DNA of 40,429 nt from Eubacterium sp. CAG:252 (GTDB lineage Bacteria; Bacillota; Clostridia; Lachnospirales; Lachnospiraceae), in assembly GCA_000436535.1 (NCBI GenBank), contig FR886343.1, positions 179,067-219,495 on the forward strand, written 5' to 3'. The notes beneath the pieces are model-generated. The model ran no database searches, was not told the origin of the DNA, and worked only from the letters and a program-made list of their open reading frames with translations. The first letter of the stretch is position 1. Each line of letters begins with the position of its first letter. A program made the position numbers and the translations under genes. Positions 34,265 through 40,429 of the stretch are shown in pieces.

Positions 34265-34396
34265 CGTTCAGAGCCTATCTCGAAAATGCTATGCATTTTC
34301 TTGATATGGTGTATCCGCCATATCAAATCTGATAAATATACATAAAAATACAAGCATTTTTATGTATATCTCTCAGGTTTTGCGTGGCTCTGAACG
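34265..34396. repeat. 132-bp cloverleaf inverted-repeat element
   Basis: The outer arms CGTTCAGAGCC (34265-34275) and GGCTCTGAACG (34386-34396) pair perfectly over 11 bp. Three hairpins lie between them. GAAAATGC/GCATTTTC (34282-34289/34293-34300) has an 8-bp stem and a 3-base loop. GATATGGTG/CGCCATATC (34303-34311/34316-34324) has 9 bp with one G-T. ATATACATAAAAAT/ATTTTTATGTATAT (34336-34349/34356-34369) has a perfect 14 bp. This is a complete cloverleaf with no ORF. It lies just after the L,D-transpeptidase-like gene and before its terminator. Confidence 0.85.
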
Positions 34397-34411
34397 GTAT
34401 TATATTATTGG

Positions 34412-34447
34412 CAGATAAAGAAGGTTATCTTTATCTGTCTTTTTTTG
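34412..34447 (+). terminator. intrinsic terminator upstream of putP
   Basis: CAGATAAAG (34412-34420) pairs with CTTTATCTG (34429-34437) around an eight-base loop and is followed by TCTTTTTTT. It ends transcription from the L,D-transpeptidase-like gene and the cloverleaf element. Its T-run is shared with the -35 of the putP promoter. Confidence 0.88.
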
Positions 34448-34474
34448 ACTTAATCAGGCATATTGTGGTATACT
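34445..34474 (+). promoter_or_regulatory. candidate sigma-A promoter of putP
   Basis: -35 TTGACT (34445-34450), 18-base spacer, -10 TATACT (34469-34474); five of six matches in each hexamer. The expected start is near 34481, giving a leader of about 50 bases with AAAAGGGAG before the putP ATG. Confidence 0.7.
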
Positions 34475-34529
34475 AATTAAGTTATTTTAAGAAAAACTAA
34501 ATACAGAAATTAAAAAAGGGAGAATATTT

Positions 34530-36053
34530 ATGTCACAGATAATTATTATGGCAACAATTATTATTTACCTTGCCGCTGTTGTTTACATCGGAGTATTATG
34601 CTCTAAGAAAAATGATGCTGTTGATGATTTTTACTTAGGTGGACGAAAGTTAGGTCCTTTTGTAACTGCGATGAGTGCTGAAGCATCAGATATGAGCAGC
34701 TGGCTTCTTATGGGTCTTCCGGGATTAGCATATCTTACAGGTGTTGCAGATGCAGCATGGACTGCTATAGGACTTGCTATAGGTACATATGTGAACTGGC
34801 TTATAGTTGCTAAGAGAATTCGTAAGTATACACACGGATATGATGCATTTACAATTCCTGACTTCTTTTCAAAAAGATTTGGTGATGATAAGAAGGTGCT
34901 TACTTTAATAGCTGCGGTTATTATCGTTGTATTCTTTATTCCTTATACAGCTTCAGGATTTGCTGCATGTGGAAAGTTATTTTCAAGCTTATTCGGCTTT
35001 AATTACCTTGCTTCTATGATTATAAGTGCTGTTATCATAGTTGCTTACTGTACTTTAGGCGGTTTCCTTGCTGCAAGTATGACTGACCTTATACAAAGTA
35101 TCGTTATGACAATAGCACTTGTTGTTGTTGTATTATTCGGCATCAATATAGCTGGCGGTCTTGATACCATTATAGAGAATTCAAAGGCACTTCCGGGGTA
35201 TCTTGGATTATTCGATACATATTCGGCTGCAACTAACTCAGCAGAGCCTTACAGCCTCTTAAAGATTGCTTCTATGCTTGCATGGGGACTTGGATACTTT
35301 GGTATGCCTCACGTTCTTTTAAGATTTATGGCTATTGAGGATGAAAATAAGCTTAAGTTATCAAGAAGAGTGGCTACAATCTGGGTTGTAATATCACTTA
35401 GTGTTGCAGTATTTATAGGTATTGTTGGTCTTAGCATGACTAAGGCAGGAGCAATAGAGGTACTCGAGGGAAGTGCTTCTGAGACAATTATTGTTAAGAT
35501 TGCACATTTACTTTCAACACACGGCATATTCGTTGCTATTGTAGCAGGTATAATATTAGCTGGTATACTTGCAGCAACTATGTCAACTGCTGACTCACAG
35601 TTACTTGCGGCTGCATCAAGTATTTCACAGAATATCGTTACCGAAGTATTTGGCATCAAGATGACTAAGGAAAAGTCAATGAATGTTGCAAGAATAACGG
35701 TTGTTATAATATCTGTTATAGCTGTTATTTTAGCTTCTAATCCAAACAGCTCGGTATTTGAGATTGTATCATTTGCGTGGGCAGGCTTTGGTGCAACATT
35801 CGGACCTGTTGTTCTCTGTGCTTTATTCTGGAAGAGAGCTAACAAGTATGGTATTATGTCTGGTATGGTTGCCGGCGGCATTATGATATTTGTATGGAAG
35901 TATGGCATATCAAAGCTTGGCGGTATCTTTACAATATATGAATTATTACCAGCATTCATCGTTGCATTACTTGTTATAATCATTGTAAGCTACGCAACTG
36001 GCGGACCTTCTAAAGAAGTTATGGAAAAATTTGAACAGGTGAAGGCAAAATAG
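34530..36053 (+). CDS. putP: sodium/proline symporter (PutP)
   Basis: PutP imports proline with Na+ across the cytoplasmic membrane (SSS family). The 507 residues form about 13 membrane spans. DDFYLGGRKLGPFVTAMSAE near the N-terminus, ASDMSSWLLMGLPG, and the sodium-site region AATMSTADSQLLAAASSISQ (about 350-369) match PutP closely. The ending is cytoplasmic and charged. It is a single-gene unit with its own promoter and a strong terminator at 36151. It complements the proB/proA biosynthetic genes in the same window. Substrate specificity for proline is inferred from family similarity. Confidence 0.92.
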   Translation: MSQIIIMATIIIYLAAVVYIGVLCSKKNDAVDDFYLGGRKLGPFVTAMSAEASDMSSWLLMGLPGLAYLTGVADAAWTAIGLAIGTYVNWLIVAKRIRKYTHGYDAFTIPDFFSKRFGDDKKVLTLIAAVIIVVFFIPYTASGFAACGKLFSSLFGFNYLASMIISAVIIVAYCTLGGFLAASMTDLIQSIVMTIALVVVVLFGINIAGGLDTIIENSKALPGYLGLFDTYSAATNSAEPYSLLKIASMLAWGLGYFGMPHVLLRFMAIEDENKLKLSRRVATIWVVISLSVAVFIGIVGLSMTKAGAIEVLEGSASETIIVKIAHLLSTHGIFVAIVAGIILAGILAATMSTADSQLLAAASSISQNIVTEVFGIKMTKEKSMNVARITVVIISVIAVILASNPNSSVFEIVSFAWAGFGATFGPVVLCALFWKRANKYGIMSGMVAGGIMIFVWKYGISKLGGIFTIYELLPAFIVALLVIIIVSYATGGPSKEVMEKFEQVKAK

Positions 36054-36150
36054 AATAGTAAACTAATTAATAAGGTTACTGATTGCGAAATGATTTACTT
36101 CATTCTGGATAGATAAATGTAATTCAATCACATAAAACATATAAATAATC

Positions 36151-36198
36151 ATATAACGCCGATAAACTGAGATTTATCGGCGTTATATATGCTAGTTT
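36151..36198 (+). terminator. intrinsic terminator after putP
   Basis: ATATAACGCCGATAAA (36151-36166) and TTTATCGGCGTTATAT (36173-36188) form a perfect 16-bp stem with loop CTGAGA, then ATGCTAGTTTTT. It lies about 100 bases after the putP stop. Confidence 0.8.
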
Positions 36199-36382
36199 TT
36201 ATCCCTCTCCTTTTCTTATATGTAGCCTCTTTTATCTAATGCATTAAGTTATCATTAATATTACGACCTAATTATGCCATTACATATATCATATGAGCCA
36301 ACTCCAACATTAATATCATTATATAAGCTCCAGTATCATAATTGTAATGTGTATATCAAAAATAAATAATTGAAAATACAAA

Positions 36383-36480
36383 AATATGGTTACAAAGTAT
36401 ATCTGGTTCTAAACATTATCCCTAAGTAAAGATTTAAAGAGCTAAGATTTAGAACTGTTTACTTGTAACCATATTCTTTT
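36383..36480. terminator. long hairpin in the putP-helicase gap, possible bidirectional terminator
   Basis: AATATGGTTACAA (36383-36395) and TTGTAACCATATT (36463-36475) pair perfectly over 13 bp. An inner pair GTTCTAAA (36406-36413) with TTTAGAAC (36448-36455) extends the stem, leaving a 34-base loop. T-rich runs follow on both strands (CTTTTTAA on plus, TTTTGTATTTT on minus). It is placed to end the minus-strand helicase transcript. The rest of 36054-36616 (apart from the putP terminator) shows no gene or further clear signal. Confidence 0.55.
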
Positions 36481-36616
36481 TAATTATCGTATTTAGTTAT
36501 TATCATACTTAATTATATAATATAAAATATATTCATACGAATACATCCTTCTAGTGCAGACATAATTGTACAACATTTTAAAATTCGCTAATATAATATA
36601 TAGATATCTTAATATC

Positions 36617-37765
36617 TTACTTAGCTACCAGACGTCCCTGATATAACTTTTTCTGAACCATGTTAATATGAAAATCCTTCTGGTATTTTTTAATCTTGTT
36701 AAGCTCATTCTCTGTAATGATAGATAATGTAAGACCTTCATTACCATTACGTCCACAACGGCCGGCGCGGTGAATGTATTCCTTTGGTTCTTCTGGCATA
36801 TTAACATTGATAACAACATCGATATCATCAATCTGTAAGCCTCTTGCAGCTATATCCGTTGCCAGTAATAACTGAAGCTTGCCAGCCTTGAAGCTGTTAA
36901 GAGTATTTCTTTTACTCATTGCACCCTGATTACTTGATATACAACCAACACTGTAATTATGATACTGAAGCTTCTGTAATGCCTCTTCAAGGTCATATTT
37001 TGTGTTAATGAATATAATACACTTAGTTGGCTTAACAGCCTTAACAAGCTTTCTTAGTGTTTCTATACGCTCTCTTCTGTCTGTTATTATATAATTATGC
37101 TTTATATATGAAGGAATAACACTTTCTAACTTTTTAATTGAATTAATATCAATGTCGATAGGCTTAAAAGTAAGTGAATTAGCTTCCTTACGGGTCTTTT
37201 TATCTATACTTGCTGAAAATAAAAGAACCTGTGTATACTTCATAAGACTTTTTCTTATTGAATGTATATGTTCGATATAAGTCTTTCCTAACAGCTTATC
37301 AGCCTCATCTAATACGAGCGTCTTTACTTCATGGACTTTAAGCTTCTTTATATTGATAAGCTGATAAATTCTTGCAGGAGTTCCTATTAATATAGATGGC
37401 TTGTGCTTTAGAGCATCAAGCTGTCTGTTAATATTCCCCTCTCCTGTCACAAACAATGATGAATAAGGACAGTTATCATATGCAAAAAGTTCTTCAAGCT
37501 GTCTGTTAATCTGGGAAGCCAGCTCACCATTAGGGACAAGTATAATAGCCTGAACATTCTTTGTCTTATCTGATAATCTTGATATAATAGGACACAGATA
37601 TGCAAGTGTCTTTCCTGTGCCAGTTCCAGAACATACTATTAAATCCTTATTATTGTAAATGTGCTTATATGTCTTAGCCTGGACATCTGTCATCTCATTA
37701 ATATTGTGCTTTGATAATTCTGTTACGATATCAGAATTAATATTCTCTACATCTTTAAATAACAT
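36617..37765 (-). CDS. DEAD-box ATP-dependent RNA helicase
   Basis: The 382-residue protein is a core two-RecA-domain RNA helicase without a long C-terminal extension. Motifs in order: Q-motif region EMTDVQAKTY, motif I SGTGTGKT (about 47-54), TPARIY, DEAD box VLDEADKLL, motif III SAS, then IIFINTKYD, ATDIAARGLQID and HRAGRCGRNG. Such proteins remodel rRNA or mRNA; the exact subfamily (CshA, CshB or DbpA-like) cannot be told. The start at 37765 is preferred over 37813 because TGGAGA lies six bases before it and MLFKDVENI matches the usual helicase N-terminus. Confidence 0.93.
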   Translation of the reverse strand: MLFKDVENINSDIVTELSKHNINEMTDVQAKTYKHIYNNKDLIVCSGTGTGKTLAYLCPIISRLSDKTKNVQAIILVPNGELASQINRQLEELFAYDNCPYSSLFVTGEGNINRQLDALKHKPSILIGTPARIYQLINIKKLKVHEVKTLVLDEADKLLGKTYIEHIHSIRKSLMKYTQVLLFSASIDKKTRKEANSLTFKPIDIDINSIKKLESVIPSYIKHNYIITDRRERIETLRKLVKAVKPTKCIIFINTKYDLEEALQKLQYHNYSVGCISSNQGAMSKRNTLNSFKAGKLQLLLATDIAARGLQIDDIDVVINVNMPEEPKEYIHRAGRCGRNGNEGLTLSIITENELNKIKKYQKDFHINMVQKKLYQGRLVAK

Positions 37766-37876
37766 ATAAAATCTCCAATTGTAATTATTATTGTATGGCT
37801 TATATTCTGACAAACAGGCTTACTATTACTTACCGCTGCTTATTAGAATACTGCCTTATTATATTATATTTTATCA

Positions 37877-37899
37877 GATTAGAGATAAAAAGTCTAATC
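37877..37899 (-). other. small hairpin at the end of the LysM gene
   Basis: GATTAGA (37877-37883) and TCTAATC (37893-37899) pair over seven bases, and the right arm includes part of the LysM gene's TGA stop. On the minus strand no T-run follows, so termination here is doubtful. Confidence 0.3.
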
Positions 37900-38191
37900 A
37901 GTAATAGTATAATAAGATATAACGGCCTTCAGTAATTATATCTGTACGCATATTATTGAGCTGCTTTATATTATTAATGTACGTGTCGCGGTCTTCTGTG
38001 CCGTTATTATATCGCTCTTCTAGTGACCATAAAGTATCATTATGCTCTACTTCAATACTTGTATAATACTTAACCGGTTGTTCGGTATCAGACGCATTAA
38101 CAATAATAGTTCCCAATAATATGCTTAATAGTATCATACTGATAAGTAATATTCTTTGTATAAGCTGCTCTTTTCTTAATGTTTCCCTCAT
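37898..38191 (-). CDS. YneA-like LysM protein, probable SOS-induced cell division inhibitor
   Basis: The 97-residue protein has a short charged N-terminus, one hydrophobic segment (about 13-32, RILLISMILLSILLGTIIVN) acting as anchor or signal, and a LysM-type wall-binding domain (about 42-97: YYTSIEVEHNDTLWSLEERY ending EGRYILLYYY). This architecture and the divergent position to lexA match Bacillus subtilis yneA, whose product stops septation during the SOS response. AGGAGG lies seven bases before ATG. Its promoter is a perfect TTGACA-17-TATAAT overlapped by LexA-like boxes. Function as a division inhibitor is inference from context and architecture. Confidence 0.85.
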   Translation of the reverse strand: MRETLRKEQLIQRILLISMILLSILLGTIIVNASDTEQPVKYYTSIEVEHNDTLWSLEERYNNGTEDRDTYINNIKQLNNMRTDIITEGRYILLYYY

Positions 38192-38236
38192 AATGTAATC
38201 CTCCTAGATAAAATAATATAATCCCATATACATTTT

Positions 38237-38337
38237 AGAACATCTGTTCCTTATGATTGGATTATATATCACGAACATCTGTTTGTCAACAATTAATCGA
38301 ACATACTTTCTGAACATTCTTTCTGAAAATATGTTTG
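38237..38337. promoter_or_regulatory. lexA: cluster of five LexA (SOS) box-like sites between the LysM gene and lexA
   Basis: The Gram-positive LexA box is CGAACRNRYGTTYG. Box 1 AGAACATCTGTTCC (38237-38250) and box 2 CGAACATCTGTTTG (38272-38285) are near-perfect. Boxes 3-5 start at 38298, 38311 and 38324: CGAACATACTTTCT, TGAACATTCTTTCT and TGAAAATATGTTTG, in 13-bp register and with weaker right halves in 3 and 4. Box 2 overlaps the -35 of the LysM promoter, box 1 its start site, and box 5 the -35 of the lexA promoter. Confidence 0.88.
38261..38289 (-). promoter_or_regulatory. consensus sigma-A promoter for the LysM gene
   Basis: On the minus strand -35 TTGACA (38289-38284), spacer 17, -10 TATAAT (38266-38261): all twelve positions match consensus. 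Transcription should begin near 38254, 60 bases before the ATG. Two LexA boxes cover it, so strong repression with strong induction is expected. Confidence 0.85.
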
Positions 38338-38363
38338 CATAAATAAAGATTATATGTTATTAT
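38335..38363 (+). promoter_or_regulatory. candidate sigma-A promoter of lexA
   Basis: -35 TTGCAT (38335-38340), spacer 17, -10 TATTAT (38358-38363). LexA box 5 ends inside the -35, fitting autorepression. The start near 38370 leaves a leader of about 155 bases with an AACCAG/CTGGTT stem (38418-38423/38459-38464) around ATCAT/ATGAT. Confidence 0.6.
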
Positions 38364-38527
38364 AAGATATATAAAATCAGGTTATTTATACTTTGACATT
38401 ATGTATGTTTTATATTTAACCAGTCCTATTCGTCACTCTTATCATAAGATGATTATCTCTGGTTATTTTAATATTTATAATTGATAAAGTATGATGATTA
38501 TATTCTGTATTAATGGAGGTATATAAT

Positions 38528-39148
38528 ATGGCATACGGAAGAATTACTCAGAAGCAGTCTGAGATACTTGAATATATTAAGTCGCAAATTCTTAATAAGG
38601 GGTATCCACCATCAGTAAGGGATATATGTTCGGCTGTTAATCTTAAGTCGACATCTTCAGTACACGCACATCTTGAGTCACTTGAAAAGAATGGATACAT
38701 AAGAAGGGATCCTACCAAGCCAAGAACTATAGAGATAATTGATGATAACTTTAATCTTACAAGGCGTGAGATGGTTAATGTACCAGTACTTGGACATGTG
38801 GCTGCTGGTGAACCATTATTTGCAGTAGATAATATTACTGGCTACTTCCCTATCCCATCGGAGTTTATGCCTAATGAGGATACATTTATATTAACTGTTA
38901 AGGGCGACAGTATGATTAATATCGGAATATATAATGAAGACCAGATTGTTGTAAAGAAATGCAGCTCTGCAGAGAATGGAGACATTGTTGTTGCACTCAT
39001 AGATGATTCAGCTACTGTTAAGAGATTTTACAGAGAGAATGGTCACGTAAGATTACAGCCAGAGAATGATTTTATGGACCCTATCATAATTGATGACTGT
39101 ATGATATTGGGTAAGGTTATTGGTCTTATGAGATGGAATATTTCATAA
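38528..39148 (+). CDS. lexA: SOS repressor LexA
   Basis: LexA represses damage-response genes and cleaves itself when RecA filaments form. The 206 residues have an N-terminal winged helix-turn-helix (about 5-70, ITQKQSEILEYIKSQI and PSVRDICSAVNLKSTSSVHA). The cleavage site is Ala-Gly in LGHVAAGEPLF, the catalytic Ser is in VKGDSMINIGI and the Lys in SATVKRFYRE. Length is normal. ATG 38528 is preferred over 38513 because GGAGGT (38515-38520) overlaps the earlier ATG and sits eight bases before 38528. The gene is divergent from the LysM gene, sharing the SOS box cluster. Confidence 0.97.
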   Translation: MAYGRITQKQSEILEYIKSQILNKGYPPSVRDICSAVNLKSTSSVHAHLESLEKNGYIRRDPTKPRTIEIIDDNFNLTRREMVNVPVLGHVAAGEPLFAVDNITGYFPIPSEFMPNEDTFILTVKGDSMINIGIYNEDQIVVKKCSSAENGDIVVALIDDSATVKRFYRENGHVRLQPENDFMDPIIIDDCMILGKVIGLMRWNIS

Positions 39149-39226
39149 TCTTGCTTATTGAATAATAATTGTAATATATTGCTTTCTTACTAGCTATTTT
39201 ACTGTCATCTACATATTACTTTAACC

Positions 39227-39333
39227 AGACTTACATTGTTGTAATAAATGTAAGTCTATAAATAATTTTCTTAAGACAAACGGACAAATAAATAGACATA
39301 AGTAAATTAATTAAATAGTTTACTTATGCCTAT
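39227..39333. terminator. two hairpins in the lexA-rsfS convergent gap
   Basis: AGACTTACATT (39227-39237) pairs perfectly with AATGTAAGTCT (39247-39257) around nine bases, followed by a weakly T-rich tail; it suits lexA. ATAGACATAAGTAAA (39292-39306) pairs with TTTACTTATGCCTAT (39319-39333) with one mismatch and an AT-rich loop. Both lie between convergent genes and probably end transcription from either side. The rest of the 251-base gap shows no gene. Confidence 0.6.
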
Positions 39334-39399
39334 CATATATATTATTCAATTAATACACTACCACTACCCTGCCTGTGATTTCAGACAGTTAATCCGTTT

Positions 39400-39756
39400 T
39401 TAGAGTGTATCTGCATCTACTTCCTTACCATCTCTCCATAATCTTTCAAGATTATAGAATGAGCGGCTCTCTTCATCAAATACATGAAGCACAACGTCAT
39501 TATAGTCAAGAAGAATCCACGAAGCATTGTTGTAGCCCTCTACCTTAGGGTCATCAAAGCCAGCCTTATACATCTGTTCTTCAACATTGTCGACCATAGC
39601 CTGTACCTGGTTAGCGTTGCTTCCGTTGGCTATTATGAAATAATCTGCAAGTATAGATATTTCACTTATATCTATTACCTTTACATCATATCCTTTTTTT
39701 TCTTTTAATGCTTCTACAGCTACTTTTGCCATCTGTTTTGAAGTATCTTTTATCAT
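39400..39756 (-). CDS. rsfS: ribosomal silencing factor RsfS
   Basis: RsfS binds ribosomal protein L14 (uL14) and blocks 30S-50S joining in stationary phase or starvation. The 118-residue protein has the family core: VIDISEISILADYFIIANG (about 28-46), QVQAMVDNVEEQM, WILLDYNDVVLHVFDEESR and FYNLERLW at the end. The start at 39756 replaces the TTG at 39774 because AAAGGA (minus strand, 39771-39766) lies nine bases before it and MIKDTSKQMA matches other RsfS N-termini. It follows yqeK by 21 bases, the usual yqeK-rsfS order. Confidence 0.94.
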   Translation of the reverse strand: MIKDTSKQMAKVAVEALKEKKGYDVKVIDISEISILADYFIIANGSNANQVQAMVDNVEEQMYKAGFDDPKVEGYNNASWILLDYNDVVLHVFDEESRSFYNLERLWRDGKEVDADTL

Positions 39757-39777
39757 AATATTCAGTCCTTTCAACTA

Positions 39778-40368
39778 TTATTTTAAATTTGTCTGTGTCT
39801 TATAGAAATTATAAGTTTTTAAAGTAATACCATCAATAGGATTAGCTTTTTTATTGAGATAGTTAATTGTGTCATTTAAAATCTGTAAAACAGCCTTGTC
39901 AATATCAGTAAATGCAAGATATCTGATTGCATCAAGATTAACAGCTTTGTTGCGGTAAGGCTCTATATAATCGGCTACAAATACAATTTTTTCAAGCATA
40001 GTCATATCAGGATGACCAGTTGTATGCCACTTTATAGCCCCCAATATATCATTATCCTTAATTCCATACTTTACATCAGCATAAAATGCACCTAATTTTG
40101 AATGTAAAAGATAAGGACTATTATACTCTGACTCTGTTATGTCTATATTGTTCTGTTCACATTCAGCTATCTTTTGTTCGTCTGGAACGCACTTTGCGCA
40201 GTCATGTAACAGACCGCTTATATAAGCCTTCTGCATATCCACACCATATCGGGAGGCAAGACAGGCAGATGTATCGGCAACTCCTATAGTGTGTCTGAAA
40301 CGCATTTTGTCACTTTTTAAAGCACGTTTAACATCTTTTCTAAGACCTTCAATATATGCATTATCCAT
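39778..40368 (-). CDS. yqeK: YqeK-family HD hydrolase (symmetrical Ap4A hydrolase type)
   Basis: YqeK proteins are HD-domain hydrolases, shown in some Gram-positives to split diadenosine tetraphosphate symmetrically to two ADP. The 196 residues carry the metal ligands in FRHTIGVA, SGLLHDCAK (HD), LLHSKLGAFYA, AIKWHTTGH and FVADYIEP. The start at 40368 is favoured over ATG 40383 because GGAG lies within the latter and nine bases before 40368. In many Firmicutes nadD lies directly upstream; the 61 bases left in the window show no nadD end that I can identify. Confidence 0.92.
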   Translation of the reverse strand: MDNAYIEGLRKDVKRALKSDKMRFRHTIGVADTSACLASRYGVDMQKAYISGLLHDCAKCVPDEQKIAECEQNNIDITESEYNSPYLLHSKLGAFYADVKYGIKDNDILGAIKWHTTGHPDMTMLEKIVFVADYIEPYRNKAVNLDAIRYLAFTDIDKAVLQILNDTINYLNKKANPIDGITLKTYNFYKTQTNLK

Positions 40369-40429
40369 ACCACTTATCTCCATTTTCGTACATTGTTAAA
40401 TATTGCAATTACTATATATAGCTAATGTT

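Noticed and set aside
34265..34396. tRNA or tRNA-like gene suggested by the cloverleaf shape
   Set aside because: Arm lengths, absence of GTTCRA T-loop and of a CCA-type acceptor pattern do not fit tRNA.
35309..35983. 224-residue minus-strand frame opposite putP
   Set aside because: Antisense to a conserved transporter; hydrophobic codons mirror membrane spans, and no start signal is visible.
36054..36616. hidden gene or CRISPR-like array in the putP-helicase gap
   Set aside because: All frames are stop-rich and no spaced direct repeats are present; only hairpins were found.

Overview
The window is AT-rich chromosomal DNA from a low-GC Firmicute. By inference it comes from the Clostridia, most likely a Lachnospiraceae relative of Lachnospira/Eubacterium eligens. 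The reasons are gene content and order (miaB-mutS-mutL-miaA, mreBCD-PBP2-minCDE-rodA-mgsA, HlyD-like-ylmE-sepF), AGGAGG-type ribosome sites and the protein flavour; no 16S is present. Nearly everything is chromosomal core. I see no tRNA, rRNA, CRISPR array, transposase or prophage gene.

Layout. 1-6100: the tail of an unknown gene, a COG2509-type FAD dehydrogenase, then a proline/folate group in which proB and proA are separated by an unknown gene, a DUF896 gene and 5-formyl-THF cyclo-ligase. 6152-17417: a PAS-GGDEF-EAL protein, tRNA modification and mismatch repair (miaB, mutS, mutL, miaA), a PLP enzyme of the YnbB/methionine gamma-lyase-like family, and radC. 17463-26385: the cell-shape and division-site block mreB-mreC-mreD-PBP2-minC / minD-minE-rodA-mgsA. 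26466-32502: an HlyD-like membrane adaptor, ylmE, sepF, aroB, lspA, rluD and an unknown gene. 32581-36053: an accessory-looking stretch with hairpin repeats, a cytidylate-kinase-like protein, a probable catalytically dead L,D-transpeptidase, a 132-nt cloverleaf repeat, and a putP symporter. 36617-40368: a DEAD-box helicase (minus), a YneA-like LysM protein (minus) divergent from lexA, then rsfS and yqeK (minus).

How parts work together. MreBCD, PBP2, RodA, MinCDE and SepF form an elongation plus septum-placement set. LexA and the divergent LysM protein look like an SOS circuit that delays division during DNA damage; the shared promoter region carries five LexA-box-like sites, three of them in 13-bp tandem register, and a consensus TTGACA-17-TATAAT promoter on the LysM side. 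Start codons were corrected wherever the ribosome site or family alignment decided them (2808, 4009, 9357, 17463, 24437, 29289, 38528 and, on minus, 37765, 39756, 40368).

The least ordinary items are: the L,D-transpeptidase-like protein whose catalytic Cys and His positions are Ser (33539-34240); two families of palindromic intergenic elements (about 80 bp, with ends reading TGACACTTACA, and a 132-bp cloverleaf); a three-hairpin leader before radC; the SOS box array; an MreB with Asn in place of the phosphate-2 Asp; and a PBP2 carrying an extra segment of about 250 residues. All functional claims rest on motif reading by eye; no database search was run.
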